A DNA stretch of 40,503 bases, taken from Bacillota bacterium (GTDB taxonomy: Bacteria; Bacillota; Desulfotomaculia; Desulfotomaculales; Desulfallaceae). The DNA lies in contig JAKSCU010000259.1 of the NCBI GenBank assembly GCA_022360435.1, forward strand, positions 1 to 40,503, written 5' to 3'. Position numbers and translations under genes: made by a program. The notes under the pieces were generated by a model. That model had not been told where the DNA came from and ran no database searches. It saw nothing but the letters and a program-made list of their open reading frames with translations. The first letter of the stretch is position 1; each line of letters starts with the position of its first letter. Shown here in pieces: positions 25,385 to 33,367 of the stretch.

Positions 25385-25423
25385 GTACTCCTTTAAAATT
25401 GAGAAAAAGGAGAAAAATGCTTT

Positions 25424-26020
25424 ATGGAGCAGAAAAAGTTATTTTCAGAACCTGTGAAATATGATTTAACATTTGCCCGGGAAATATATCGCCTGGAGAA
25501 CGGTTCATATATCAAGCAATGCATGAATTGCGGCATGTGCGCCATTTCCTGCGCCACCAAGGATATCATGGACTATTCACCCAGGAAACTCTTCAACCTG
25601 ATCAAGCTTGGCAAAAAAGAAGAGGTTATGAACGCCAATACCATCTGGTACTGCACCTCTTGTTGCACTTGCAAGGCGCGCTGTCCCAGGGGCATCCCCA
25701 TTGTCGACGTAATGCACGATCTGAAAAAATATGCCATTGAGCAAGGTAGTGACGATTACCCGCAATCCGCTTTTTATAAGGCATTTTGGAAGGAAATGTC
25801 CAGCCGGGGCAGGATGTTTGAAGGCGGGGTGACGGCCCGTTATTTCCTGATGCGGGGCCTGGACGAGATCATGAAGGCCTTTAGTATGAAAGACGTGGGC
25901 ATGAGCATGCTCAAACACGGCCGGCTGCCTCTGCTGCCGCCGAAAAAACTCAAGGGAATGGGCGGTTTGAAGAAGATTATTCGCAAGGCCCGGGAACTTG
26001 AGCGGAAGGAGGCCAGGTGA
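25424..26020 (+). CDS. hdrC: HdrC-like iron-sulfur subunit (replaces part of QmoC)
   Basis: The 198-residue protein is an HdrC-type ferredoxin subunit with two cluster motifs, CMNCGMCAISCA near 34-45 and CTSCCTCKARCPRG near 74-87. The helical region after them carries no heme or membrane helices. With hdrB next, it stands in for the soluble part of QmoC; the membrane heme b part of QmoC is absent. This qmoAB-hdrBC arrangement is known from Gram-positive sulfate reducers. The start ATG 25424 lies eleven bases from AAGGAG; a closer ATG at 25417 opens only a 15-codon out-of-frame peptide, which could act as a leader. The stop overlaps the start of hdrB. Confidence 0.9.
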   Translation: MEQKKLFSEPVKYDLTFAREIYRLENGSYIKQCMNCGMCAISCATKDIMDYSPRKLFNLIKLGKKEEVMNANTIWYCTSCCTCKARCPRGIPIVDVMHDLKKYAIEQGSDDYPQSAFYKAFWKEMSSRGRMFEGGVTARYFLMRGLDEIMKAFSMKDVGMSMLKHGRLPLLPPKKLKGMGGLKKIIRKARELERKEAR

Positions 26021-26901
26021 TGAGGTACAGCTTTTATCCCGGATGTTCCATGGAAGCGACGGCCAAGGCCAACCTGTATTCCATTGAGGGTGTGGCCAAA
26101 GCGCTGGACTTGAACCTGGAGGAAATACCGGACTGGAACTGTTGCGGCGCCACCATGGCTTCCGGTGTGGTGGGGGACTTTACCCAGCAGGCGGTTACCG
26201 CCCGCAACCTGGCTATTGCCGAAGCCAAGGGGCTGGACGTAGTGGTGGGCTGCAGTTCCTGCTACATGACCCTGGCGGTGACCAACAAGCGGTTCAAGGA
26301 AGACGAGCATTTCCGCGTCAAGGCCAACGAGGCGCTGGCCACTGCCGGGCTGCATTACAACGGCACCCTTGCGGTGCGCCAGTTTATGGAAGTGCTCATT
26401 ACCGATGTGGGTTTGGACAAGGTGGCCCAGCGGGTCAAAAAGCCGCTTACCGGTCTTACCGTGGCTGGTTATGTAGGATGCCAGACGGTCCGGGCGTTGC
26501 CTTACCAGTTTGACGACCCGGAACAGCCGGTGGGTATGGACCGGCTGATGGAGGCGTTGGGCGCCACGGCGGCGGATTTCCCCATGCGGGCGCGCTGTTG
26601 CGGAAGTTCGCAAACTATTCCCCAAAGAGATATTGTGCTGGACTTGGGATATAAGATATTCGAATCGGCCGCGGCCGGCGGGGCCCAAGTCATTGTCACC
26701 CCGTGTCCCATGTGCCAGTTGAACCTGGACGCCTATGAACAGTTGGTCAATAAGAAATACGGCGCCAATTTCAATATCCCGGTGCTGTACTTTACCCAGC
26801 TGATGGCCGTGGCCTTCGGTTTATCTCCCGAAGCACGGGCGTTGAAGTACAATATTGTTTCTCCTTATGAAGCACTATCAGCTTTTGGAGAAAGCAAATA
26901 G
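26020..26901 (+). CDS. hdrB: HdrB-like subunit with two CCG domains
   Basis: The 293-residue protein has two complete CCG domains. In the first, YPGC, WNCCG and GCSSCYM; in the second, GYVGCQ, RCCGSS and CPMCQLN. These five-cysteine sets hold the non-cubane [4Fe-4S] clusters that split disulfides in heterodisulfide reductase. Here the partner is probably a low-potential donor or a thiol/disulfide carrier rather than CoM-S-S-CoB. No membrane segment is seen. The start ATG 26020 overlaps the hdrC stop (TGATG). It closes the sulfate-reduction run; the next gene is 630 bases away. Confidence 0.9.
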   Translation: MRYSFYPGCSMEATAKANLYSIEGVAKALDLNLEEIPDWNCCGATMASGVVGDFTQQAVTARNLAIAEAKGLDVVVGCSSCYMTLAVTNKRFKEDEHFRVKANEALATAGLHYNGTLAVRQFMEVLITDVGLDKVAQRVKKPLTGLTVAGYVGCQTVRALPYQFDDPEQPVGMDRLMEALGATAADFPMRARCCGSSQTIPQRDIVLDLGYKIFESAAAGGAQVIVTPCPMCQLNLDAYEQLVNKKYGANFNIPVLYFTQLMAVAFGLSPEARALKYNIVSPYEALSAFGESK

Positions 26902-27532
26902 ATGCAAAAAAGTGCGGGCTGCTTTTTTCCTTTTTTAAAAAGGCAATCCGCTATTTTTTTGCCTGTGCTCATAAAAGCCCGTTCGGATAATCGCCCCGGG
27001 CCGCTTGCCGCTTTTGTATACTGCATAATGTATATTATTTCCGTTGTACTTGTCTCCTTATAAAGCTTGTGATAGTATAGATTTGTGATAAGTTGCACTA
27101 CAATTAATCTTGCTTATGGTGTCAGGTTTGTGATAAAATTATCAATACCGAAGATGTGAAAAAGTGCGCAATCATCTATCGCAACCAATTGTAGTAAATG
27201 ACGAAATAATTTGGACATGTGTAACGACAAAGTGAATTTGCTAAAAAAAGAAGTTTGCTTTGTCACCACGCATTTTTTTTGTCACCACGTAAAGAAATAT
27301 TGATATAAAAGCAACTTTTAAAATAATAATTATTCTTTACAAAAGAGTGTCGCTTATTGTATATTTATTATGCATTGTTGATGTATAAAAGCAGCCCCTA
27401 ATAACAAACACTCTTTACAAAAAATACTTTCTACAAAAAAATAACGCTTGTTTGTATAGTTGCCTTGCTGCAAATTTACTCCGTAATGTTTGTGTCAAAG
27501 AAACAGTAAATTAATCATACAGGTGATTATTA
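26902..27532 (+). promoter_or_regulatory. AT-rich regulatory region upstream of the Mrp-type operon, with direct repeats
   Basis: No gene is supported here. TTGTGATA occurs three times in one orientation (27067-27074, 27083-27090, 27128-27135). TTTGTCACCACG occurs twice (27259-27270 and 27278-27289). A TGATAA-AA-TTATCA inverted repeat overlaps the third TTGTGATA. Two imperfect copies of a CTTTACAAAA-type segment lie at about 27335-27460. The spacing of 16 and 45 bases between the TTGTGATA copies is suggestive of regulator sites. An A/T-rich hairpin after hdrB (AGGCAA/TTGCCT near 26940-26964) may help end the hdrB transcript. No consensus -35/-10 pair is clear. Confidence 0.45.
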
Positions 27533-28000
27533 ATGAGCTTTTGGCTGACCTTTATTATGATGTTCGCCTTCTGGATGCTTCTTTCCGGGCAAACCATGCC
27601 CATCCTTGTTTTTCTTGGTGTTGTTTCCAGCTTTCTGGTGGCCTGGTGGTCGCACGACCTTATTTTCGGCCGGGGTGATATTAAGCAGGGAGTAAGCAGG
27701 GTTTTTAGGCACGTAACTTATTTGCCCTGGCTGCTCTGGCAGATTGTGCTGGCCAACCTGCATCTGGTTTACCTCACGTTGCATCCCAACCCCCCTTTGG
27801 AACCCGCTTTTATCAAGTTTAAAACAGATTATGAAACCGACATGGGAGTATTTGTGCTGGCTAATTCCATTACTCTCACTCCCGGCACCGTCACCATCGA
27901 AACCGGGCGGGATGAGTTTATAGTGCACACCATTACCAGTACCAGCGCGGAAAGTCTGCTGACGGGTGAAATGCAGGCCAGGGTAAAGGAGATAGAATAA
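27533..28000 (+). CDS. mnhE: Mrp/Mnh antiporter subunit E (MbhA-like)
   Basis: The 155-residue membrane protein opens with two hydrophobic helices (WLTFIMMFAFWMLLSGQ and LVFLGVVSSFLVAWWS) and ends in the family's cytoplasmic segment (LVYLTLHPNPPLEPAFIKF, ANSITLTPGTVTIE). It is the small MrpE/MbhA subunit of the multi-subunit cation/proton antiporter complex. It is the first gene of a ten-gene operon. The start ATG 27533 has AGGTGA nearby; mnhF follows after three bases. Confidence 0.9.
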   Translation: MSFWLTFIMMFAFWMLLSGQTMPILVFLGVVSSFLVAWWSHDLIFGRGDIKQGVSRVFRHVTYLPWLLWQIVLANLHLVYLTLHPNPPLEPAFIKFKTDYETDMGVFVLANSITLTPGTVTIETGRDEFIVHTITSTSAESLLTGEMQARVKEIE

Positions 28001-28003
28001 AAG

Positions 28004-28261
28004 ATGTTTACTGCAGCTGCTATTGCGATTGTACTGGCTACGTTTCTTGTGCTGTACAGGGCCATAATAGGCCCCCGGGTGGTGGACAGGGTGCTGGCCG
28101 TAAACCTGATGGGCACCAAAACCGTTGTGTTGCTGGCGCTGTTCGGCTACATTTACGAGCGGCCACACTTTTTGGATATTGCTTTGGCTTACGGGTTGAT
28201 CAATTTTATTGCTACCCTGGCCTTCTTGAAATACCGTGAAACCGGGGGATTGGATCGTTGA
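28004..28261 (+). CDS. mnhF: Mrp/Mnh antiporter subunit F (MbhB-like)
   Basis: This 85-residue membrane protein has three hydrophobic helices. The family landmarks RAIIGPRVVDRVLAVNLMGTK and DIALAYGLINFIATLAFLKY are present. Length is normal for MrpF. It lies three bases after mnhE and 37 bases before mnhG, in the E-F-G order common to Mrp and Mbh complexes. Confidence 0.9.
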   Translation: MFTAAAIAIVLATFLVLYRAIIGPRVVDRVLAVNLMGTKTVVLLALFGYIYERPHFLDIALAYGLINFIATLAFLKYRETGGLDR

Positions 28262-28298
28262 AGCGGAATAAGAAATCACTTAACGGGATGGTATTGGC

Positions 28299-28679
28299 AT
28301 GGAGATAAAAACCGTTGTAACCGGTGTGTTTTTAGCAGTGGGGTGTTTTTTTATAACAGTGGCCGCCATTGGGGTGGTGCGTTTCCCTGATTTTTACACC
28401 CGCATTCACCCCGCCGGCAAGGGGGACACGCTGGGACAGGCGATAATTATTATGGGGCTGGTAATTTACGAGGGATTTAGCTTGGTCACCGTCAAACTGG
28501 TGTTGCTGATGGGGCTTATATTTTTGGTTAATCCCACGGCCACGCACTTTATGGCCAAGGCGGCGTACCTGGCGGGGGTAAAACCTTTGGAGGGCACTAA
28601 GGACATGGAGATGGAGCCCGCCAATGTGGTGCTTTCGCCGTACGAAAAAGAAGCTGGAGAGGTAGAAGGTTCCAAATGA
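28299..28679 (+). CDS. mnhG: Mrp/Mnh antiporter subunit G (MbhC-like)
   Basis: The 126-residue product carries the MrpG signature: GVVRFPDFYTRIHPAGKGDTLGQ, then a helix ending FLVNPTATHFMAKAAYLAG. A charged C-terminal tail of about 25 residues extends beyond the family core. The start ATG 28299 has no perfect binding site but the protein begins at the expected helix. Its stop overlaps the next gene by four bases (ATGA), showing tight coupling. Confidence 0.9.
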   Translation: MEIKTVVTGVFLAVGCFFITVAAIGVVRFPDFYTRIHPAGKGDTLGQAIIIMGLVIYEGFSLVTVKLVLLMGLIFLVNPTATHFMAKAAYLAGVKPLEGTKDMEMEPANVVLSPYEKEAGEVEGSK

Positions 28680-29212
28680 TTATTGATGTGTTGTTAATGG
28701 CCATTATCATTATATGCGCCCTGGCGGCTGTGCAGATGAAGGATTTGCTGAGTTCCGTCATGCTGCTGACGCTTTACAGTCTGGTCATGGCCTTGATTTG
28801 GACCAGGCTGAACGCTGTGGACGTGGCTTTTACGGAGGCGGCGGTGGGCGCCGGCATTACGACGGTGCTTTCGATTGCCGTTCTGAGCAGAACCCAAAGG
28901 GGTGAAGAACCGGGCAACAAGCCCGCGGGCGTTTGGCCAGGGGCCAGCTTACTGGTGGTGCTGATCACGGGGGCGCTTCTGACGTACGGCACGCTGGACA
29001 TGCCCGCCTTTGGCGACCCCGAGGCGCCGGCCTACAAGCACGTGGCGGCCAGGTACATTGAGAGTTCTTATGAAGAAACCGGCATGTACAACTATGTCAC
29101 CGCCGTGCTGGCTTCATACCGGGGTTACGATACTCTTGGCGAGGTAGTGGTTATTTTTACGGCCGGCATGGGCGTAATACTGCTCTTGCGCAGGACCAAG
29201 AAAAATCTTTGA
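28676..29212 (+). CDS. MbhD/MbhE-like fused subunit (DUF4040 plus MrpA C-terminal part)
   Basis: This 178-residue membrane protein joins two pieces. The first 75 residues are a DUF4040/MbhD-type segment (MKDLLSSVMLLTLYSLVMALIWTRLNAVDVAFTEAAVGAGITTVL). The rest is MbhE-like (a helix near 95-108, a periplasmic loop, then YDTLGEVVVIFTAGMGVILLLRR). In Bacillus-type Mrp these pieces are the C-terminus of the large MrpA subunit; here, as in Mbh hydrogenases, they are free of it. The conserved Glu residues in the FTEAAVG and GEVVV segments, thought to be part of the ion path, are present. The gene overlaps mnhG and precedes mnhB. Confidence 0.85.
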   Translation: MIIDVLLMAIIIICALAAVQMKDLLSSVMLLTLYSLVMALIWTRLNAVDVAFTEAAVGAGITTVLSIAVLSRTQRGEEPGNKPAGVWPGASLLVVLITGALLTYGTLDMPAFGDPEAPAYKHVAARYIESSYEETGMYNYVTAVLASYRGYDTLGEVVVIFTAGMGVILLLRRTKKNL

Positions 29213-29245
29213 CTATAAAGACTGAGAAAGTGAAAGAGGTGACGG

Positions 29246-29677
29246 TTGGGCCGCATGAAAGAGAATATTATGCGCAAGGTAACCGCCAGACTCCTAATCC
29301 CCACCATTCAGCTGTTCGGCCTTTACGTCATCGCTCACGGTGAACTTGGCCCGGGGGGCGGTTTCCAGGGTGGGGTTATCCTGGGGGCCAGTGTCATCCT
29401 TTTTATCATCGCTTTCGGCCTGGACGAAGGGGTGAAAAGGATCAAACAGTTTAAAACAGACTTGTTAAGTTACGCCGGGGTGCTGCTTTACGCAGGTATC
29501 GGGTTGTTGTGCCTGATGTTCGGCGGCAATTACCTGCAGTACAATGTGCTCCCCCTGTCTGATCCCAAGTTTGCCAGCCAGGTGGGTATAATAGGGATAG
29601 AGATTGGCGTGGGCGTAACCGTGGCGGCGGTCATGATTACTATATTTATAGAAACGGCAAGGCGAGATGAATTATGA
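29246..29677 (+). CDS. mnhB: Mrp/Mnh antiporter subunit B (MbhF-like)
   Basis: The 143-residue protein has four membrane helices. It shows the MrpB landmarks LLIPTIQLFGLYVIAHGELGPGGGFQGGVILGA and a final IGIEIGVGVTVAAVMITIF. The start is placed at TTG 29246, with GAGGTG four bases upstream; ATG 29255 is the alternative and would be within usable range too. The stop overlaps the start of mnhC (ATGA at 29674-29677). Confidence 0.88.
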   Translation: MGRMKENIMRKVTARLLIPTIQLFGLYVIAHGELGPGGGFQGGVILGASVILFIIAFGLDEGVKRIKQFKTDLLSYAGVLLYAGIGLLCLMFGGNYLQYNVLPLSDPKFASQVGIIGIEIGVGVTVAAVMITIFIETARRDEL

Positions 29678-30072
29678 TGGAGTTTATTTTAAGCAAATTC
29701 AATTACTGGGTATGTATCGTATTAATGATGATCGGGTTTTACGCCATGATCGCCAAGGAAAACCTGATCAAAAAAATTATCGGCATGAACATTTTTCAAG
29801 GCGCCGTATTCCTGTTTTATATCTCGGTCTCCAAGGTCCAAGGGGGCACCGCGCCGATTAAGTGGACCGACGCCGGGTACCAAACTATTCTCTACGACAA
29901 CCCGCTGCCCCATGTGCTTATCCTTACCGCCATTGTTGTGGGCATCAGCATAACATCCGTGGGGCTGGCCCTGGTAACCCAGATTTACAAGGCTTACGGC
30001 ACCATTGAAGAAAATAAAATTTTGGAACTAAACCGGCTTGAGGAAGAAAAAAATCTGGAAATGAGCAGGTAG
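29674..30072 (+). CDS. mnhC: Mrp/Mnh antiporter subunit C (NuoK-like, MbhG-like)
   Basis: The 132-residue NuoK-type protein has three membrane helices: a first helix (VCIVLMMIGFYAMIAKENLIKKIIGMNIFQGAVFLFYI) carrying the conserved Lys and Asn, and a third helix HVLILTAIVVGISITSVGLALV. The loop GGTAPIKWTDAGYQTILYDNPLPHVL is typical for MrpC. The C-terminal 25 residues are charged. It overlaps mnhB by four bases and mnhD follows after seven. Confidence 0.9.
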   Translation: MMEFILSKFNYWVCIVLMMIGFYAMIAKENLIKKIIGMNIFQGAVFLFYISVSKVQGGTAPIKWTDAGYQTILYDNPLPHVLILTAIVVGISITSVGLALVTQIYKAYGTIEENKILELNRLEEEKNLEMSR

Positions 30073-30079
30073 GTCAAAA

Positions 30080-31561
30080 ATGATAGCGCACTTTCCAATC
30101 CTGGTAGTTGTCGTTCTATTAATTTCAGCCGCCATTGTACCGATAATCGGTAGGCGCGACTGGAAAATCAGTTGGCTTTGGACCGTCGCCGCCACACTGG
30201 TTTCCCTGGTGTTGTCCCTCTGGCTGCTGCATACCGTAATGCAGGTGGGCAAAATAAGTTACTGGCTCGGTGGTTGGGAACCGCCGTGGGGTATTGAGTA
30301 CGCTTATGATCCCTTAAACGCTTTTGTCCTTTCTGTGGTAGCTTTTCTGGCTTTTGTGGCGGCGGTATATTCAAAGGACGTTTTGCCGTCTGAGATTGAA
30401 GAGCAAAAAATTCCCTTTTATTACTGCATGTATATTTTGTTCATCACCGGCCTGATGGGTATGGTGGCCACAGGCGACATATTCAACGTCTATGTATTCC
30501 TGGAAATTACTTCGCTGGCCGGCTATGTCCTTATCGGGGTCAGCAAAAACAGGCAGGCCCTGATGGCCAGCTATACCTACCTTATTTTAGGAACTATCGC
30601 CGCCACTTTTATCCTGCTGGGGATTGGCTACCTGTACATGGCTACCGGCACTTTGAACATGGCCGATTTGGGACAGAGACTGCCGGAGCTATACCATTCC
30701 AAAGTAGTGCTGGTGGGATTTGCATTCCTTGCGGTGGGCCTGAGCATCAAGGTGGCCCTGTTTCCGCTGCATAACTGGCTGCCCAACGCCTACACCTACG
30801 CCCCTTCGGTAACCAGCGTCATCATGGCGGCTACCGCCACCAAGGTGGGAGCTTACGTGATGATTCGGATGCTCTTTACCGTTTTTAATCCCCAATTTGA
30901 AGTGGTGGTTATACACCTGGCGGAATTATTGTTGATTTTGTCGGTTGTGGCCATCCTGGTGGGCTCAGTCCTGGCGGTGGCCCAGACCAATATCAAAAAG
31001 ATGCTGGCTTACTCCAGTATCGGCCAGATTGGATATATTACCCTGGGTATAGCGCTTTTGAACACCACCGGGCTGACCGGCAGCGTGCTGCATATTTTAA
31101 ACCACACATTAATGAAAGGCGCCTTGTTCATGGTGGCCGGAGCTGTTGTTTACAGGTTGGGTATCACCAGTATCAGGGATTTTACAGGGCTGGGCAAAAA
31201 GATGCCCTTCACCATGGCCGCTTTCACCGTGGGCGCGTTATCCATGATAGGGGTGCCCCTGACGGTTGGTTTTGTCAGCAAGTGGTACTTGGCCGTGGGT
31301 TCGCTCGAGGCAGGCATGTGGTACTTGCTTCCGGTGATACTTTTTAGCTCGCTCCTGACGGCGGTTTACTTTTGGCGGGTGATTGACAATATTTATTTTA
31401 AGAATCCGGTGGAAGGATCAGTAGCCGTGGGTTCCGGCGACGCGCCGGCGGGGGTAGTAATACCCGCCATGACGGTTGCGGCCTTGTGTGTCGTGTTCGG
31501 CATTTTCGCCTCCTGGCCCGTGACCGTGGCTCAGAAGGCAGCCGGTTTATTAATCAGATAA
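30080..31561 (+). CDS. mnhD: Mrp antiporter subunit D-type (NuoN/NuoL-like), first of three
   Basis: The 493-residue protein has about fourteen membrane helices of the proton-pumping antiporter fold. Key residues are visible: Glu in VFLEITSLAGYV (TM5), Lys in GLSIKVALFPLHNWLPNAY (TM7), Lys in AATATKVGAYVMI (TM8), and the NHTLMKGALFMVAG segment with His and Lys (TM10-12 region). GKKMPFTMAAFTVGALSMIG is nearly identical in the next large subunit. The start ATG 30080 is seven bases after mnhC. In the Mbh order this is MbhH. It should carry out cation/proton exchange in the membrane. Confidence 0.9.
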   Translation: MIAHFPILVVVVLLISAAIVPIIGRRDWKISWLWTVAATLVSLVLSLWLLHTVMQVGKISYWLGGWEPPWGIEYAYDPLNAFVLSVVAFLAFVAAVYSKDVLPSEIEEQKIPFYYCMYILFITGLMGMVATGDIFNVYVFLEITSLAGYVLIGVSKNRQALMASYTYLILGTIAATFILLGIGYLYMATGTLNMADLGQRLPELYHSKVVLVGFAFLAVGLSIKVALFPLHNWLPNAYTYAPSVTSVIMAATATKVGAYVMIRMLFTVFNPQFEVVVIHLAELLLILSVVAILVGSVLAVAQTNIKKMLAYSSIGQIGYITLGIALLNTTGLTGSVLHILNHTLMKGALFMVAGAVVYRLGITSIRDFTGLGKKMPFTMAAFTVGALSMIGVPLTVGFVSKWYLAVGSLEAGMWYLLPVILFSSLLTAVYFWRVIDNIYFKNPVEGSVAVGSGDAPAGVVIPAMTVAALCVVFGIFASWPVTVAQKAAGLLIR

Positions 31562-31636
31562 CCTTTAACGTTTTGCTAAAAAATAATTTTTCTTTCTAAC
31601 CGGTGCCCTCAGGGGCACAGTATTTTGAGGTGAGTC

Positions 31637-33121
31637 ATGGAAATCATCGAATCGGCAAGGCCATTATACGCTATACTGGTTTCACTGGCGGCGGTTCTCC
31701 TAATCGGGCTGTCGAGCAAAAGTCCCAACATTCGTGAATCTTGGACCATTACCGCCGCGGTGGCCAAGTTTATCATTGTGGTTTCTATGCTGCCCGCCGT
31801 ACTGGGCGGCGCGGTTTACGAGTTCAACCTGCTGGCTGTGATGCCCGGGTTGGAGATTGCTTTCCGGGTCGACGCCATCAGCATGTTTTTTGGTCTTACC
31901 GCCTCACTGCTTTGGATTGTCACCGCTTTTTATTGTATTGGTTACATGCGCACACTGAAGGAGCACGCCCAGACCAGATTTTACATGTGTTTCGCCGTAG
32001 CGCTCTCGGCGGCTATGGGCATCGCTTTTTCAGCCAACATGTTTACTTTGTTCATTTTTTATGAAATATTGACCTTGTGCACATACCCGCTGGTGGTGCA
32101 TAAAGAGACGCCGGAAGCCGTTCAAGGCGCCCGGCGCTATCTGGCCTATCTGTTGGGCACCTCGATATTCTTCCAACTCACGGCCATATTGCTCACTTAT
32201 TTTTACGCCGGGACGTTGGAATTTGCCGCCGGGGGTATTTTGGCCGGCACGGCGTCCAACACGGTGATAACCGTCATCTTTTTACTGTTCGTGTTTGGCA
32301 TCGGCAAAACAGCCATTATGCCTTTTCACGCCTGGCTGCCTTCGGCCATGGTGGCGCCAACGCCGGTCAGCGCGCTGCTACACGCGGTGGCCGTGGTTAA
32401 AGCCGGTGTGTACACCCTGGTCAAAGTGGTCCTGTATCTTTTCGGGGTGGACTTGCTGCAAGAGTTGGGGCTGGGCGTTGTTCTTGCCTGTATGGCATCT
32501 TTTACCATCATTGCGGCTTCGATTATAGCCCTCAGGCAGGACAACCTGAAAATGCGGCTGGCGTATTCCACCGTCGGGCAGTTGTCGTACGTGGCGCTGG
32601 CAGTGGCCTTGTTGTCGCCTGCCGGGATTACCGCCAGTTTGGTGCACATTATGGTTCACGCCTTCGGTAAAATCACCTTGTTTTTCACCGCCGGGGCCAT
32701 ATATGTGGCGACGCGCAAGTCCAAAGTCAGCGAATTGGACGGCATCGGCAAAAAAATGCCGTTCACCATGGCGGCATTTACCGTGGGCGCGCTGTCCATG
32801 ATTGGTATGCCGCCTCTGGCCGGGTTTGTCAGCAAGTGGTACATGGTCATGGGCGCCGTTGAAGCGCAACAGCTGGTGTTCATCGGGGTTATTGTGCTAA
32901 GTTCGCTTCTAAACGCGGGATACTACCTGCCCATTGTTTACGCCGCGTTCTTTAAGCCCGAGCCCGGCGGGGAAGATGACGGTCGGCTGCGCGAAGCTCC
33001 GGCGCATATGGTGGCGCCCTTGGTGTTCACCGCCGCCGGGACACTGGTATTGTTCATGTGGCCGACTTTGCTCTTGGACCTGGCCGGGCTGGTGCTGGAC
33101 GGCGTTATGGGGGTGAATTAA
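31637..33121 (+). CDS. Second NuoL/MrpD-type antiporter subunit
   Basis: The 494-residue protein is of the same fold and length as the first large subunit. It keeps the TM5 Glu (LFIFYEILTLCTYPLVV), the TM7 Lys (FGIGKTAIMPFHAWLPSAMVAPTPVSALLH) and a Lys in HAVAVVKAGVYTL. The HAWLPSAMVAPTPVSALLH run is closer to MrpA/NuoL than to MrpD. A 75-base gap to the preceding gene contains a GTGCCC/GGGCAC hairpin (31603-31618), which could mark mRNA processing. The start ATG 31637 has GAGGTG. A second large subunit after MrpD is not part of the standard seven-gene Mrp set. Confidence 0.88.
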   Translation: MEIIESARPLYAILVSLAAVLLIGLSSKSPNIRESWTITAAVAKFIIVVSMLPAVLGGAVYEFNLLAVMPGLEIAFRVDAISMFFGLTASLLWIVTAFYCIGYMRTLKEHAQTRFYMCFAVALSAAMGIAFSANMFTLFIFYEILTLCTYPLVVHKETPEAVQGARRYLAYLLGTSIFFQLTAILLTYFYAGTLEFAAGGILAGTASNTVITVIFLLFVFGIGKTAIMPFHAWLPSAMVAPTPVSALLHAVAVVKAGVYTLVKVVLYLFGVDLLQELGLGVVLACMASFTIIAASIIALRQDNLKMRLAYSTVGQLSYVALAVALLSPAGITASLVHIMVHAFGKITLFFTAGAIYVATRKSKVSELDGIGKKMPFTMAAFTVGALSMIGMPPLAGFVSKWYMVMGAVEAQQLVFIGVIVLSSLLNAGYYLPIVYAAFFKPEPGGEDDGRLREAPAHMVAPLVFTAAGTLVLFMWPTLLLDLAGLVLDGVMGVN

Positions 33122-33124
33122 AAC

Positions 33125-33367
33125 GTGAAAAAAGAATGGGATTTTTTTGACCGGCCCAAGAATAAGAAAATAATGGCGGTATTGTTTTTTGTTGCGCTGG
33201 CGTTGCTGCTGTTGATCGACTTTTTCACCTACAAGTCCTCCTATTTCGGTTGGGACGGCATGCCCACCTTTTACGCCATTTACGGTTTTGTGGGCTGCGT
33301 GCTGCTGGTGGTAATCGCCAAGAACATGCGCCGTTTCATCAAGAGGGAGGAAGACTATTATGATTGA
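33125..33367 (+). CDS. Small two-helix membrane protein in the antiporter operon
   Basis: The 80-residue protein begins at GTG 33125, three bases after the previous stop. It has a soluble charged start (KKEWDFFDRPKNKK), one hydrophobic helix (IMAVLFFVALALLLLIDFF), a polar loop (YKSSYFGWDGMP) and a second helix (YAIYGFVGCVLLVVIAKNM), ending in a basic/acidic tail (RRFIKREEDYYD). It overlaps the next gene by eight bases. I do not recognise a named family; its position suggests a structural or assembly subunit of the antiporter complex. Confidence 0.7.
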   Translation: MKKEWDFFDRPKNKKIMAVLFFVALALLLLIDFFTYKSSYFGWDGMPTFYAIYGFVGCVLLVVIAKNMRRFIKREEDYYD

